Assembly (NCBI RefSeq): GCF_020162115.1
Contig: NZ_CP083911.1
Span: 992,001 to 1,056,000, forward strand
Length of the DNA stretch: 64,000 bases
Source: Tepidimonas taiwanensis
GTDB lineage: Bacteria; Pseudomonadota; Gammaproteobacteria; Burkholderiales; Burkholderiaceae_C
Direction of reading: 5' to 3'
Shown: in pieces, positions 43,984 to 52,088 of the stretch
How positions within the stretch are numbered: the stretch's first letter is position 1
How the letters are laid out: every line of letters starts with the position of its first letter
Program-made: the position numbers and the translations under genes
Notes under the pieces: generated by a model
The model's database searches: none
Told to the model about the DNA's origin: nothing
The model's input: the letters and a program-made list of their open reading frames with translations, nothing else

Positions 43984-45015
43984 TCACCTCCATGGGCGGT
44001 GGTAAGCACCCAGGGTGTGCTGGCGTCCCTCGGCGACCGCATCCAGCGCGGCGAGCCAGTTGCCTTGGGGGGTGAAGTGTCCCGGGTGACGCAGGCAGTC
44101 GTCGATGGCGGCACGCCACGTGCGCGTGACCTGGGCCACGTAGGCGGCCGAGCGCTGGCGACCCTCGATCTTGATGGCGCGCACGCCCATTTCGGCCAGT
44201 TGCGGCAACAGCGTCAGGGTGTTGAGGCTGGTCGGTTCTTCCAGCGCGTAGATGCCCTGGCGCTCCTCGACGTCGAAGCGGCCTTTGCACAGGGTTGGGT
44301 ATCCCGCGGGCTCGCCGGGTACGTAACGGTCGATCAACACGCCACCCAGCCGGGCTTCACGTCCCTGCGGGGTTTCCACCCACCGCACGGCGCGTGCCGG
44401 CGAACAGACGCCTGCCGTATTGGGGGATTCGCCGGTGGCGTATGACGACAGCAGGCATCGTCCCTCGGCCATGACGCACAGGCTGCCAAAGCCGAATACC
44501 TCGATCTCCGCTTCGGTGTGCTCCACCACGTACCGCACTTGATCGATGGACAGCACCCGTGGCAGCACGGCGCGGCTGATGCCGAAGGTACGGCGCATGA
44601 ACTCGATCGCTTCGTGGTTGGTGGCCGACCCTTGCACCGACAGATGTCGGCGCAGCAGCGGATGGTGGGTGGCGGCGTAGTCCAGCAGTGCGATGTCGGC
44701 GAGGATGACGGCGTCCACTCCCCAATCCGCGGCGGCGTCGATCGCCCGCTGCCACTGCGCGAGTCGCCCCGCCTGGGCGTAGGTGTTGACGGTCATGAAC
44801 ACCCGCCGACCACGGCTATGCGCGTACGCGATGCCCTGCCGCACCGCCCGCTCATCGAAGTTCAGACCGGCAAAATTGCGGGCATTGGTGGCGTCACGCA
44901 GGCCGAGATACACCGCATCGGCGCCGTTGTCGATGGCGGCTTGCAACGCGGGCAGCGAGCCGGCCGGACAAATTAGCTCCAGCGCCCGCGTGGGATAGGA
45001 GGTGACGGTGGTCAT
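43984..45015 (-). CDS. ubiU: anaerobic ubiquinone hydroxylation protein UbiU (U32 peptidase-like)
   Basis: 343 aa. Partner of UbiV in O2-independent ubiquinone hydroxylation. Family parts are ELICPAGSLPALQAAIDNGADAVYLG, then NTYAQAGRLAQWQRAID, and LSVQGSATNHEAIEFMRRTFG. Cluster cysteines are seen in FGSLCVMAEGRCLLSSY, NTAGVCSPARAVRW and YPTLCKGRFDV. First gene of the ubiUVT-DGC-ubiX-ubiD operon; about 20 bp separate it from ric, which may also belong to the same transcription unit. Confidence 0.95.
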   Translation of the reverse strand: MTTVTSYPTRALELICPAGSLPALQAAIDNGADAVYLGLRDATNARNFAGLNFDERAVRQGIAYAHSRGRRVFMTVNTYAQAGRLAQWQRAIDAAADWGVDAVILADIALLDYAATHHPLLRRHLSVQGSATNHEAIEFMRRTFGISRAVLPRVLSIDQVRYVVEHTEAEIEVFGFGSLCVMAEGRCLLSSYATGESPNTAGVCSPARAVRWVETPQGREARLGGVLIDRYVPGEPAGYPTLCKGRFDVEERQGIYALEEPTSLNTLTLLPQLAEMGVRAIKIEGRQRSAAYVAQVTRTWRAAIDDCLRHPGHFTPQGNWLAALDAVAEGRQHTLGAYHRPWR

Positions 45016-45034
45016 GGCACCACGGGGCTGGGGC

Positions 45035-45694
45035 TCAGGCGCGCTCGAAGCGCGGGAACAGCACGTTGTTCTCCAAATGGATGTGCTGCATCAGGTCATC
45101 GATGAACTGCTGCAGGCCGCTGTAGAGTGCGCGCCAGCTGTTGCAGGCCTCGGCCGGTAGCACCAGCCCGTGCGCCAGGGTGCGCAGGTTGTCCAGCCGC
45201 ACTGCGTGGTCATCGTGTTCCAGGCGCATCGCCGCGATCGGATGGCGGGCCATCGGCGCACCACCGGCGGCCAGCAGCGGAAACAGCACCTGCTCTTCCT
45301 TGGCCATGTGGGCGAGGAGTTCGTCCTGCGTCTCCTCGAGGTATTGCGCGAGACCCAGCGGCGCCTCGGGGTGATCGTCATGCACGGCTTCGACCTTGCG
45401 TGCCAGGCGGATCAGCTCCGGCAGTTGCTGTCGGTGGACGTCGTGGTAGCGGTGCAGGATGTGCTCGATCAGTTCGGTGGGCTCCTGCGGTACGTCAGCG
45501 ACGGCCTGCGGTAGCTGCTCCAGCGCTTGGCGCACCTCATCCAGCGACACGCCGCGCGCCGCACAGGCCTCGGCAAGGGGGCGCTGTCCGCTGCAACAGA
45601 AATCGATGCGGAAGCGGCGGAAGACAGCCGTCGCACCGGGATGAGCGGCGGCGATTTCACCGACCGGAAGGGCGGCCCAATCGAGGGTGGACAT
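45035..45694 (-). CDS. ric: iron-sulfur cluster repair di-iron protein Ric (YtfE/ScdA/DnrN)
   Basis: 219 aa. Di-iron hemerythrin-type protein that repairs nitrosated iron-sulfur clusters. The N-terminal ScdA domain has VFRRFRIDFCCSGQRPLAEAC. The iron-binding histidines/glutamates lie in HILHRYHDVHRQQLPELIRLA, HMAKEEQVLFPLL, MRLEHDDHAVRLDNL, and HLENNVLFPRFE. Start ATG 45694 (MSTLDWAALPVGEI); upstream frame to 45811 has no such match. Divergent from nsrR, its likely regulator. Confidence 0.93.
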   Translation of the reverse strand: MSTLDWAALPVGEIAAAHPGATAVFRRFRIDFCCSGQRPLAEACAARGVSLDEVRQALEQLPQAVADVPQEPTELIEHILHRYHDVHRQQLPELIRLARKVEAVHDDHPEAPLGLAQYLEETQDELLAHMAKEEQVLFPLLAAGGAPMARHPIAAMRLEHDDHAVRLDNLRTLAHGLVLPAEACNSWRALYSGLQQFIDDLMQHIHLENNVLFPRFERA

Positions 45695-45726
45695 GATAAG
45701 CAGATTCCATAAAGGTGTATAAGGAT

Positions 45727-45736
45727 TGCACATTAT
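45727..45736. promoter_or_regulatory. TGCACATTAT element between ric and nsrR
   Basis: The decamer TGCACATTAT in the ric-nsrR divergent region also occurs in the large palindrome before ccoG (48087-48096). The region contains further AT-rich sequence (GTGTATAAGGATTGCAC). A candidate half-site for NsrR; the second half is not clear here. Confidence 0.4.
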
Positions 45737-45809
45737 TGGGCCGGGCGCCGTCGGGTGTCCATCCTCCTGTTGGACGATGCCCGGTAGCGTGTAACATGAC
45801 TCTGCCATC

Positions 45810-46304
45810 ATGCGATTGACCCTCTGGACCGATTACAGCCTGCGGGTGTTGATGCACTGCGCGGCCGGTGAGGCCGCCGGGCGGCGTGTGACCATTGCCG
45901 ACATGGCTCGGTTGCACGGCATATCGCGTCACCATCTGACCAAGGTGGTGGTGGCGCTGGTGCACGGGGGGTGGTTACAGGGGCAGCGCGGGCGCGGGGG
46001 CGGGCTGCGGTTGGCACGTGCGCCCGCGGACATCCGCATTGGGGACGTCATTCGCTGGGCGGAGCGTGACTTTCAGCTCGTGGCATGCATGGCGCCGGGG
46101 GCATCGCAGGCGTGCCTGCTGATGCCGGGCTGCCGTCTGCGCGGTGCGCTGCACGAAGCCCTGCAGGCTTATCTGGCGGTGCTGGACGGCTATACGCTGG
46201 CGGACCTGACCACCGACGAGACCGTGGCGACCGGGTGGCACACGCTGGTGCCCATGTCCCCTCAGTTGGCCGCGGTCAACGGCGTCCAGAAGCCCGCCGG
46301 ATGA
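45810..46304 (+). CDS. nsrR: Rrf2-family nitric-oxide-sensing regulator NsrR
   Basis: 164 aa iron-sulfur transcriptional repressor. MRLTLWTDYSLRVLMHCA is a near-consensus NsrR start. The helix-turn-helix spans about 25-60 (ITDMA-type: TIADMARLHGISRHHLTKVV). The wing has GQRGRGGGLRLARAP. Three cluster cysteines are in CMAPGASQACLLMPGCRLRGAL. Divergent from ric. Likely represses ric and possibly ccoG and nar-cluster genes until NO damages its cluster. The 3' end overlaps SirB2 by 43 bp convergently. Confidence 0.93.
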   Translation: MRLTLWTDYSLRVLMHCAAGEAAGRRVTIADMARLHGISRHHLTKVVVALVHGGWLQGQRGRGGGLRLARAPADIRIGDVIRWAERDFQLVACMAPGASQACLLMPGCRLRGALHEALQAYLAVLDGYTLADLTTDETVATGWHTLVPMSPQLAAVNGVQKPAG

Positions 46305-46660
46305 CGCCAGACGGCGGCACCGACGATGTGCGCCGCCACGGTCAGCGCCAATGTTCCCGCCAAGGCATGTCCGGCGCGTGTCCGCGCGCGGCGCAACGCC
46401 CAGGTTCCCAGACCAATGTAGACCAACAACAGCACCCACTTGGTCCACAGCCATGCCGGCAGCGCATACGCCCAGCCACCGGAGATGAACAGCCCCACCC
46501 CCGCCGTCAACAAGACGGTGTCGATGAGAACGCTGAGTCCCCGCACACCCGGACGCAGGGGCCAGTGTGCACCGGCCAAGATGGCGCACCAGCGCGCCGT
46601 GAACAACGTCAGACTCGCTGTGACTGCCGTTACGTGAGTGATCCACCAGAAACGGGTCAT
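46262..46660 (-). CDS. SirB2 family membrane protein
   Basis: 132 aa with four hydrophobic helices (VTASLTLFTARWCAILAG, LLTAGVGLFISGGWAYALP, WVLLLVYIGLGTWALRR, ALAGTLALTVAAHIVGAAV). Matches SirB2-type proteins, which are found beside respiratory genes but have no proven activity. His and Arg residues near helix ends (HVTAV, HPAGF) might contact a cofactor. The gene is 12 bp downstream of ccoG, so it is probably co-transcribed. Confidence 0.75.
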   Translation of the reverse strand: MTRFWWITHVTAVTASLTLFTARWCAILAGAHWPLRPGVRGLSVLIDTVLLTAGVGLFISGGWAYALPAWLWTKWVLLLVYIGLGTWALRRARTRAGHALAGTLALTVAAHIVGAAVWRHPAGFWTPLTAAN

Positions 46661-46672
46661 GGCAGGATTTGC

Positions 46673-48091
46673 TCAGCGCGGAACGAGAAACGTCGCTGCT
46701 GCCGTGGCCGTCTCGCCGAGGTCATTCTGTACCACGAACGTCACGGTGTGTGTGCCCGGTCGAGTCTGAATCGCGATCGCATGGGGCAGCACGAGGCGGA
46801 TGGCCACCCGGCTTTGACCCGCCGGGGGCAATACGATGGGTTGGTGCGCCACGTCTGCGCGCGCACCTGACAGTCCCGTGGCCGTGACGGTGTAGCGCGC
46901 GGCCTGCTCGGTGCGGTTGGTGATGAGGAGTTGATAGGTGTTTGCCACGCCCTCGGGGCCGAGGCTTGCGAGCGTGCCGCGATCGCGCAGGGCATCCACG
47001 GCCACGCCGGGGCGCAGCATCAACGCCACGGTAAGCGTCCCCACCACCCCCGTCAGCAACACGCCATAGATGACGACGCGCCAGCGCAGCGAGTGCGCGA
47101 GCATGCCCCGCCAGCCGCCCCCCGTATCCAATCCCCGCGCGGTCGTGTAGCGGATCAGGCCACGGGAATACCCGAGCTTGTCCATCACGGTGTCGCACGC
47201 GTCGATGCAGGCGGCGCAGCCGATGCATTCGTTTTGCAGACCGTTGCGGATGTCGATGCCGGTCGGGCACGCCTGTACGCACAGTGTGCAATCGACGCAG
47301 TCACCCAGCCCCTGCGCTCGGGCATTCGCGCCGCGCGCCCGCGAACCCCGCGGCTCGCCACGGCCGTGGTCGTAGGCGATGATGAGCGAGTCCGCATCGA
47401 TCAGCGCGCTCTGAAAACGCGCGTACGGACACATGGTTTTGCACATCTGTTCGCGCAACCAGCCCGCGTTGCCGTAGGTGGCGAAGGCGTAAAACGCGAT
47501 CCAGAACGTCTCCCACGGGCCGAGCGTGCCCGTGGTCAGCTCAGCGACCAGCTCGCGGATGGGGGTAAAGTAGCCCACGAACGTCAGTCCCGTCACCAGC
47601 GCCAGGGCTCCCCACAGCAGATGCTTGGCGGCTTTGCGGGCGAATTTCGCCATGCCCCAAGGTGCGGCATCGAGCCGCATGCGGGCCTGCCGGTCCCCTT
47701 CGGTCCAGCGCTCGATCGCCAGAAACATCTCGGTATAGACCGTCTGGGGACAGGCGTACCCACACCACAGCCGCCCGGCGACGGCCGTGAAGAGAAACAG
47801 GGCCAGCGCCGCGGCCACCAACAGCCCCACGAGATAGATCAGGTCCTGCGGCCACAACACCCAGCCAAAGACATAAAACAGACGCGCCTCCAGATCGAAC
47901 AGCAGTGCGGGCCGCCCGTTCCACGTCAGCCATGGCAGGCCGAGAAAGACGAGCTGGGTCAAGACCACCATGGCTCGACGCCAACGGTCGAAACGCCCGC
48001 GTACGCTGCGCGGGTAGATCTTGACCGGCGTTTCGTACAGCACGCCGGTGCCAGGGGAAGGGTGGGGTGTGGCCGTCACAATAATATGCAC
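46673..48091 (-). CDS. ccoG: cytochrome c oxidase accessory protein CcoG
   Basis: Up to 472 aa. Membrane ferredoxin-type protein (RdxA/FixG) that reduces copper during assembly of cbb3 oxidase. Five helices precede the cluster domain. Motifs are LWCGYACPQTVYTEMFLAIER, CPYARFQSALID, DCVDCTLCVQACPTGIDIRNG and NECIGCAACIDACDTVMDKLG. A C-terminal immunoglobulin-like domain follows. No ATG is available near the start. GTG 48091 lies in the large palindrome; GTG 48043 (VLYETPVKIYP) is an equally good start. The absence of ccoNOPQ in the window means its partner genes are elsewhere, or it serves another assembly. Confidence 0.92.
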   Translation of the reverse strand: MHIIVTATPHPSPGTGVLYETPVKIYPRSVRGRFDRWRRAMVVLTQLVFLGLPWLTWNGRPALLFDLEARLFYVFGWVLWPQDLIYLVGLLVAAALALFLFTAVAGRLWCGYACPQTVYTEMFLAIERWTEGDRQARMRLDAAPWGMAKFARKAAKHLLWGALALVTGLTFVGYFTPIRELVAELTTGTLGPWETFWIAFYAFATYGNAGWLREQMCKTMCPYARFQSALIDADSLIIAYDHGRGEPRGSRARGANARAQGLGDCVDCTLCVQACPTGIDIRNGLQNECIGCAACIDACDTVMDKLGYSRGLIRYTTARGLDTGGGWRGMLAHSLRWRVVIYGVLLTGVVGTLTVALMLRPGVAVDALRDRGTLASLGPEGVANTYQLLITNRTEQAARYTVTATGLSGARADVAHQPIVLPPAGQSRVAIRLVLPHAIAIQTRPGTHTVTFVVQNDLGETATAAATFLVPR

Positions 48092-48107
48092 ATTATGTGC
48101 ATATTAT
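48081..48107. promoter_or_regulatory. 27-bp perfect palindrome upstream of ccoG
   Basis: Two 13-base arms, ATAATATGCACAT and ATGTGCATATTAT, flank a single T. The AT-rich perfect dyad stands out in GC-rich DNA between ccoG and the 3' end of the ribonucleotide-reductase gene. The 11-1-11 core (AATATGCACAT, T, ATGTGCATATT) has the geometry of NsrR/Rrf2 sites but a different base pattern from the E. coli consensus. It probably controls the ccoG-sirB2 unit. Confidence 0.65.
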
Positions 48108-48153
48108 GTATCGAAAACCCAGTCGCCGCCCCCGGTGTCCCGGCGAGCGGTCC

Positions 48154-50646
48154 TCAGCCGCAGGCCCCGACGTGTCCGCAGGCGGTGCAGTACTCGCAGC
48201 CGTCGCGGCGGATCACGGCGCGCGCGCCGCACTCGGGGCATTTGCGCCCGGCCAACAGGGGATGGCCGTGGCCGTTGGGGGCGGCGGGGCCGTTGGGCTC
48301 CGCCGTCGCCGTGGCCGGGGCGTCGCCGTCCCCGACGTCATCGGCCGCGGGGTGCAACCGGCGCCCCTGGCGCTCGATGATCTGCTGGATCGCGTAGGCG
48401 ATCGCGGCCACCTCGGAGTCGTGCCACAGCGGCACCAGCGTGCCGTCGTCGCGCCGGCGCTGGCCCAGGCGCACCGGTCCGCGGTCCCACACGACCTTGC
48501 GCATGTCGGCCAGCGCCCGCTCGAGGAAGCCGCCGCGCGCCGCCAGCGACAGCAGCCGCATGCTGGCCGAGATCCACTGCTGCGACTCGCCGCTTTGCCC
48601 CACCGGCATGAAGAACTCGATCGCGCGCAGGCGCCGGCTGCCGTCGGCCAGCGTCACCGGCAGGAAGGACACGATCAGGTACAGCGTTTTCGGGCCCTCG
48701 GCGGTCCAGTACTCGATCTTCTCCGCCACCGCGTCGAGCGCGCCGCGCGGGCGCTTCTCGATCACCGCGCGCATCGGGTCGACGGGTGGGGTCGACGGGG
48801 TGGGTGATGCCGCGGTGGCCGTCGCCGCCGGCGTTGCGGTCTCCGATGGCGTGGTGCTCAGCACCGCGCCGACGATATCGTTGGGGCGGTAGGTGGTCAG
48901 CCCCTTGAGCCCGGCGCGCCACGCGTGCAGGTACAGGTCGCGAAACGCCTCGTACGGGCAGTCGGCGGGCACGTTGACGGTCTTGGAGATGGCCGAATCG
49001 ACGTAGGGCTGCACCGCCTCCATCATCGCCACGTGGTCGGCCGGGGCGATCTCCAGCGCACTGACGAAGGCCGGGGTCAGCGGCGCGTCCGCGCCGAAGA
49101 GCGTGCGGTACAGCCGCCACGCGTGGTCCTGCACCTCGTAGGTGCTGTGGCGGCCGTCGGCCTCGCGCTTGCGCCGCGTGTACGTCCACGAGAACGCGGG
49201 CTCGATCCCGTTGGAGGCGTTGTCGGCGAACGCCAGGCTCACCGTGCCGGTGGGCGCGATCGACAGCAGGTGGCTGTTACGGATGCCGTGGGCGCGAATC
49301 GCCGCTTGCAACTCCGCCGGCAGCCGGCTGGCGAAGGTGCCTTCGGCCAGATAGGCGTCGGCGTCGAACAGGGGGAAGGGGCCTTTTTCCTGGGCGAGCG
49401 CGACGGAGGCGCGGTAGGCGGCGTCGCGCATCGTCTGCGCGATGCGCGCGGCCATCGCGCGCCCTTCCTCGCGGTCGTAGCGCAGCCCGAGCATCACCAG
49501 CGCATCGCCCAGCCCGGTGAAGCCCACGCCGATGCGCCGCTTGGCCTGCGCCTCGGCCTGCTGCTGCGGCAGCGGCCAGTGCGTCACGTCCAGCACATTG
49601 TCCAGCAGCCGCACCTGCACCGCCACCGCGTCGGCGAACGCGGCGAAGTCAAAGCCCGCCTCGCCGCCGTGGCCGAAGGGGTGCCGCACGAAGCGCGGCA
49701 GGATGATCGGCCCGAGGCAGCAGCAGCCGTAGGCGGGCAGCGGCTGCTCGCCGCACGGGTTGGTCGCCTCGATGCGCTCGATGGCGCGCAGGTTGTTGTC
49801 GCGGTTGATCGGGTCCAGAAACAGGATGCCGGGCTCGGCGAAGTCGTAGGCCGAGCGCATGATGGTGTCCCACAGCTCGCGGGCGCGCACGCGCCGGTAC
49901 ACCCACAGGCCGTCAGCGCGCCGCGTGGCGCCAGCCGCTTTGGCCTCGTCCGACGGCTCGGCGCGGTGCACCAGCTCCCACTCGGCGTCGTCCTGCACGG
50001 CCTGCATGAAGGTGTCGGTGACCCCGACCGAGACGTTGAAGTTGTTCCAGCGCCCCGGCGTGCGCTTGGCGGTGATGAACTCCAGCACGTCCGGGTGGTC
50101 GATGCGCAGCACCGCCATCTGCGCGCCGCGGCGCGCGCCGGCGCTCTCCACGGTGGCGCATGACTGGTCGAAGACGTTGATGTAGCTGCACGGGCCGCTG
50201 GCGGTGGAGGCGGTGCCGCGCACGCGCGCGCCGCGCGGGCGGATGCGTGAGAAGTCGTAGCCGACGCCGCCGCCGCGGCGCATGGTTTCCGCGGCTTCGC
50301 GCAGCGCCTCGTAGATGCCGGGCAGGCCGTCTTCGTCCACGCCCTGGATGCAGTCGCCCACCGGCTGCACGAAGCAGTTGATGAGCGTGGCCTGGATGCC
50401 GGTGCCAGCGGCGCTCATGATGCGCCCGGCCCCGATCGCGCCCGCGGCCAGGTGGGCGCGAAAGCGCGCCGTCCACGCGTCGCGCTGTGCGGGTACCTCG
50501 ACGCTGGCGAGCGCGCGGGCGACGCGGTCGAACAGCGCCTCCGCGTCGGCCTCGCCGTCCTTGAGGTATTTCTCGCGCAGCACGTCGAGGCTGATCGGCT
50601 GCGGCGGCAGCTCGGGGGTGAAGTCGGCAGACCGTGCGGGTTCCAT
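48154..50646 (-). CDS. nrdJ: vitamin B12-dependent ribonucleotide reductase (class II) NrdJ
   Basis: 830 aa. Adenosylcobalamin-dependent reductase that makes deoxyribonucleotides and works with or without oxygen. Start ATG 50646 has AGGAG upstream; the open frame beyond it reads into the transposase and integrase remnants. Motifs are ETMRRGGGVGYDFSRIRPRG, RRGAQMAVLRIDHPDV, RIEATNPCGEQPLPAYGCC (active-site Cys and Asn-Pro-Cys-Gly-Glu), GIRNSHLLSIAPTGTVSLA, and the C-terminal CPECGARAV with CEYCTACGHVGACG reducing/zinc region. A Thr/Pro-rich linker sits at about residue 600-625. No B12 riboswitch was recognised upstream. Confidence 0.94.
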   Translation of the reverse strand: MEPARSADFTPELPPQPISLDVLREKYLKDGEADAEALFDRVARALASVEVPAQRDAWTARFRAHLAAGAIGAGRIMSAAGTGIQATLINCFVQPVGDCIQGVDEDGLPGIYEALREAAETMRRGGGVGYDFSRIRPRGARVRGTASTASGPCSYINVFDQSCATVESAGARRGAQMAVLRIDHPDVLEFITAKRTPGRWNNFNVSVGVTDTFMQAVQDDAEWELVHRAEPSDEAKAAGATRRADGLWVYRRVRARELWDTIMRSAYDFAEPGILFLDPINRDNNLRAIERIEATNPCGEQPLPAYGCCCLGPIILPRFVRHPFGHGGEAGFDFAAFADAVAVQVRLLDNVLDVTHWPLPQQQAEAQAKRRIGVGFTGLGDALVMLGLRYDREEGRAMAARIAQTMRDAAYRASVALAQEKGPFPLFDADAYLAEGTFASRLPAELQAAIRAHGIRNSHLLSIAPTGTVSLAFADNASNGIEPAFSWTYTRRKREADGRHSTYEVQDHAWRLYRTLFGADAPLTPAFVSALEIAPADHVAMMEAVQPYVDSAISKTVNVPADCPYEAFRDLYLHAWRAGLKGLTTYRPNDIVGAVLSTTPSETATPAATATAASPTPSTPPVDPMRAVIEKRPRGALDAVAEKIEYWTAEGPKTLYLIVSFLPVTLADGSRRLRAIEFFMPVGQSGESQQWISASMRLLSLAARGGFLERALADMRKVVWDRGPVRLGQRRRDDGTLVPLWHDSEVAAIAYAIQQIIERQGRRLHPAADDVGDGDAPATATAEPNGPAAPNGHGHPLLAGRKCPECGARAVIRRDGCEYCTACGHVGACG

Positions 50647-50784
50647 CCGGGGGCTCCTTGGGCAAACGGACCAGTCAACGGCGATATTGGACACCGATCG
50701 TGAGCCCAAATTCGGGGACAGATGTACTACCGATGGCATCGTTCTATCGGCGGATGGGCCTGACGCCAGTCCTGGGCTGCCTCT
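50647..50784. other. short non-coding gap upstream of nrdJ
   Basis: 138 bp between nrdJ and the transposase remnant. It must contain the nrdJ promoter and ribosome site (AGGAG near 50655). The rest resembles broken IS sequence but no specific element could be named. Confidence 0.3.
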
Positions 50785-51129
50785 GTGTGGCTTGGTGTCA
50801 ATGTTCTCGTTGCGGTCCTGGGCGGCCTCGACGGCGTGTTCGAGCGGCGTTCGACCCCGCCGCCGTTGGTGGCACGGAATGGTTCGGTGGCCCTGGGCGA
50901 GTCGCTGGCCAAGGCGCACCAGATCGTGGCGCAGAGCCGCCAGCGCAGGGCTAACGAGGATCGCCCCCGGCTCTACGCCTGGCACGCCCCGGAGGTCGAG
51001 TGCATCAGCCGCGGCAAGGCGCGCAGCCCGTACGAGTTCGGGGTGAAGGTCGGTGTGGCCAGCACCTTGCAGCACAACCTCATCGTGGGCGCGCGCGCCT
51101 TTCACGGCAACCCCTACGACGGACACGAC
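50785..51129 (+). pseudogene. remnant of an IS5/IS1182-like transposase
   Basis: An internal fragment in the plus strand encodes RLYAWHAPEVECISRGK, YEFGVKVGVAS and RAFHGNPYDGHD. These align with the same block in the three 1632-bp IS copies (KLYAWHAPEVECINKGK, YEFGVKVGIAS), but with several differences, so it comes from a related, not identical, element. Both ends are lost; the right side joins a broken integrase gene at about 51129. Confidence 0.75.
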
Positions 51130-51779
51130 CCTCAGGTTCACGTGGGACCATTCCAGGTCGAGAATCTCACCCGCCCGCATCCCGGTCTCGATGGCAAGGC
51201 GAACGCACGCGTCCAGCCAGAGCGAGCATTGCCGCCGGCTCGGCAGCCGGATGGCCGCGAGCAGGCGCTGTTCCTCGTCATCTTCCAGCCGCCGCTCCCG
51301 ACCGCGGGGGGCTTGGGCTTGCGGACGTTGCGCACCTCGTGTTCCAACGGCCAGGACCACTCCTTGATGGCAATGGTGTAAAGGTGGGACAGCAGCGCGA
51401 GTTCCAGGCGGACCGTGTTGGCGCCCACTTGCTTCAGACGTTCGTCGCGGTACTCGGCAAAGTCACAGGCCCGCATCTCGGCGATGTAGCGCTGCGCCAT
51501 GGGGTGACGGCACAGCCTGTTGATGCGCGAGCGCTCTTGCTGGGGCCGTTTTTTGTGGGCCGTCACCTTCTCCTCGTAGAGCCTGAGGGCTTGCTCGAGG
51601 GTGATTTGCTTGATGCCGCTTGGGTCGCGGAACTTGCCGCGGTGCATGGACGACTCGACCGCCTGCGCCCAGGCTTCGGCGTCCGCGCGGCTCTCAAACG
51701 TCTTGCACTGGGTCTTGTAGCCCCGGCGACGCACGGTCGCTTGGTACTGGTAGGGGCCCCTCTTGATGATGCTTGCCAT
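51130..51779 (-). pseudogene. tyrosine recombinase (integrase), frameshifted and truncated
   Basis: Begins at ATG 51779 (MASIIKRGPYQYQATVRRRG, an Arm-type DNA-binding start) and runs to about 51310. A run of six C bases at about 51305-51311 then puts the rest in another frame (RERRLEDDEEQRLLAA, then ETGMRAGEILDLEWSHVNL with the first catalytic Arg). After that the gene is cut off by the transposase remnant, losing the His-X-X-Arg and Tyr motifs. It lies 139 bp from the 3' end of tRNA-Asn, the usual place for the integrase of a tRNA-targeted island. Inactive. Confidence 0.8.
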
Positions 51780-51918
51780 GGAATCGCTACTCCGTTTGTT
51801 ACGACTGGACGTGTAGCGACGCCGCTGCAGCTGTTTTTCAGTGCAGCAAAAATGCAGCAAAAAATGGCTCTACCAGCAAAAAAGCCCACCGGGTGGCGGG
51901 CTAAGTGCTTGATTTCAT

Positions 51919-51994
51919 TGGCTCCCCGACCTGGGCTCGAACCAGGGACCTACGGATTAACAGTCCGGCGCTCTACCGACTGAGCTATCGGGGA
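51919..51994 (-). tRNA. tRNA-Asn (anticodon GTT)
   Basis: 76 nt on the minus strand, including an encoded CCA (51919-51921). The sequence starts TCCCCGATAGCTCAG with a pairing acceptor end CGGGGAGCCA. The anticodon loop is GACTGTTAATCC (GTT at its centre) and the T-arm GGTTCGAGCC. The 3' end points at the integrase remnant, marking it as a likely integration site. Confidence 0.96.
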
Positions 51995-52088
51995 AGAGAA
52001 CAAAATTATAGCGCATCGGAAACGCCCCAAATCCGCTTGGGACGCCGTTCGTAGAGCGCCGCTTGTGAGTCGCCGCCATGGCGGACGG

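Noticed and set aside
50647..50784. B12 riboswitch upstream of nrdJ
   Set aside because: No B12-box-like sequence was recognisable, and the gap is only 138 bp.
50647..51360. N-terminal extension of nrdJ toward 51360
   Set aside because: The extension reads through antisense transposase remnant and integrase sequence. NrdJ homology starts at ATG 50646, which has a ribosome site.
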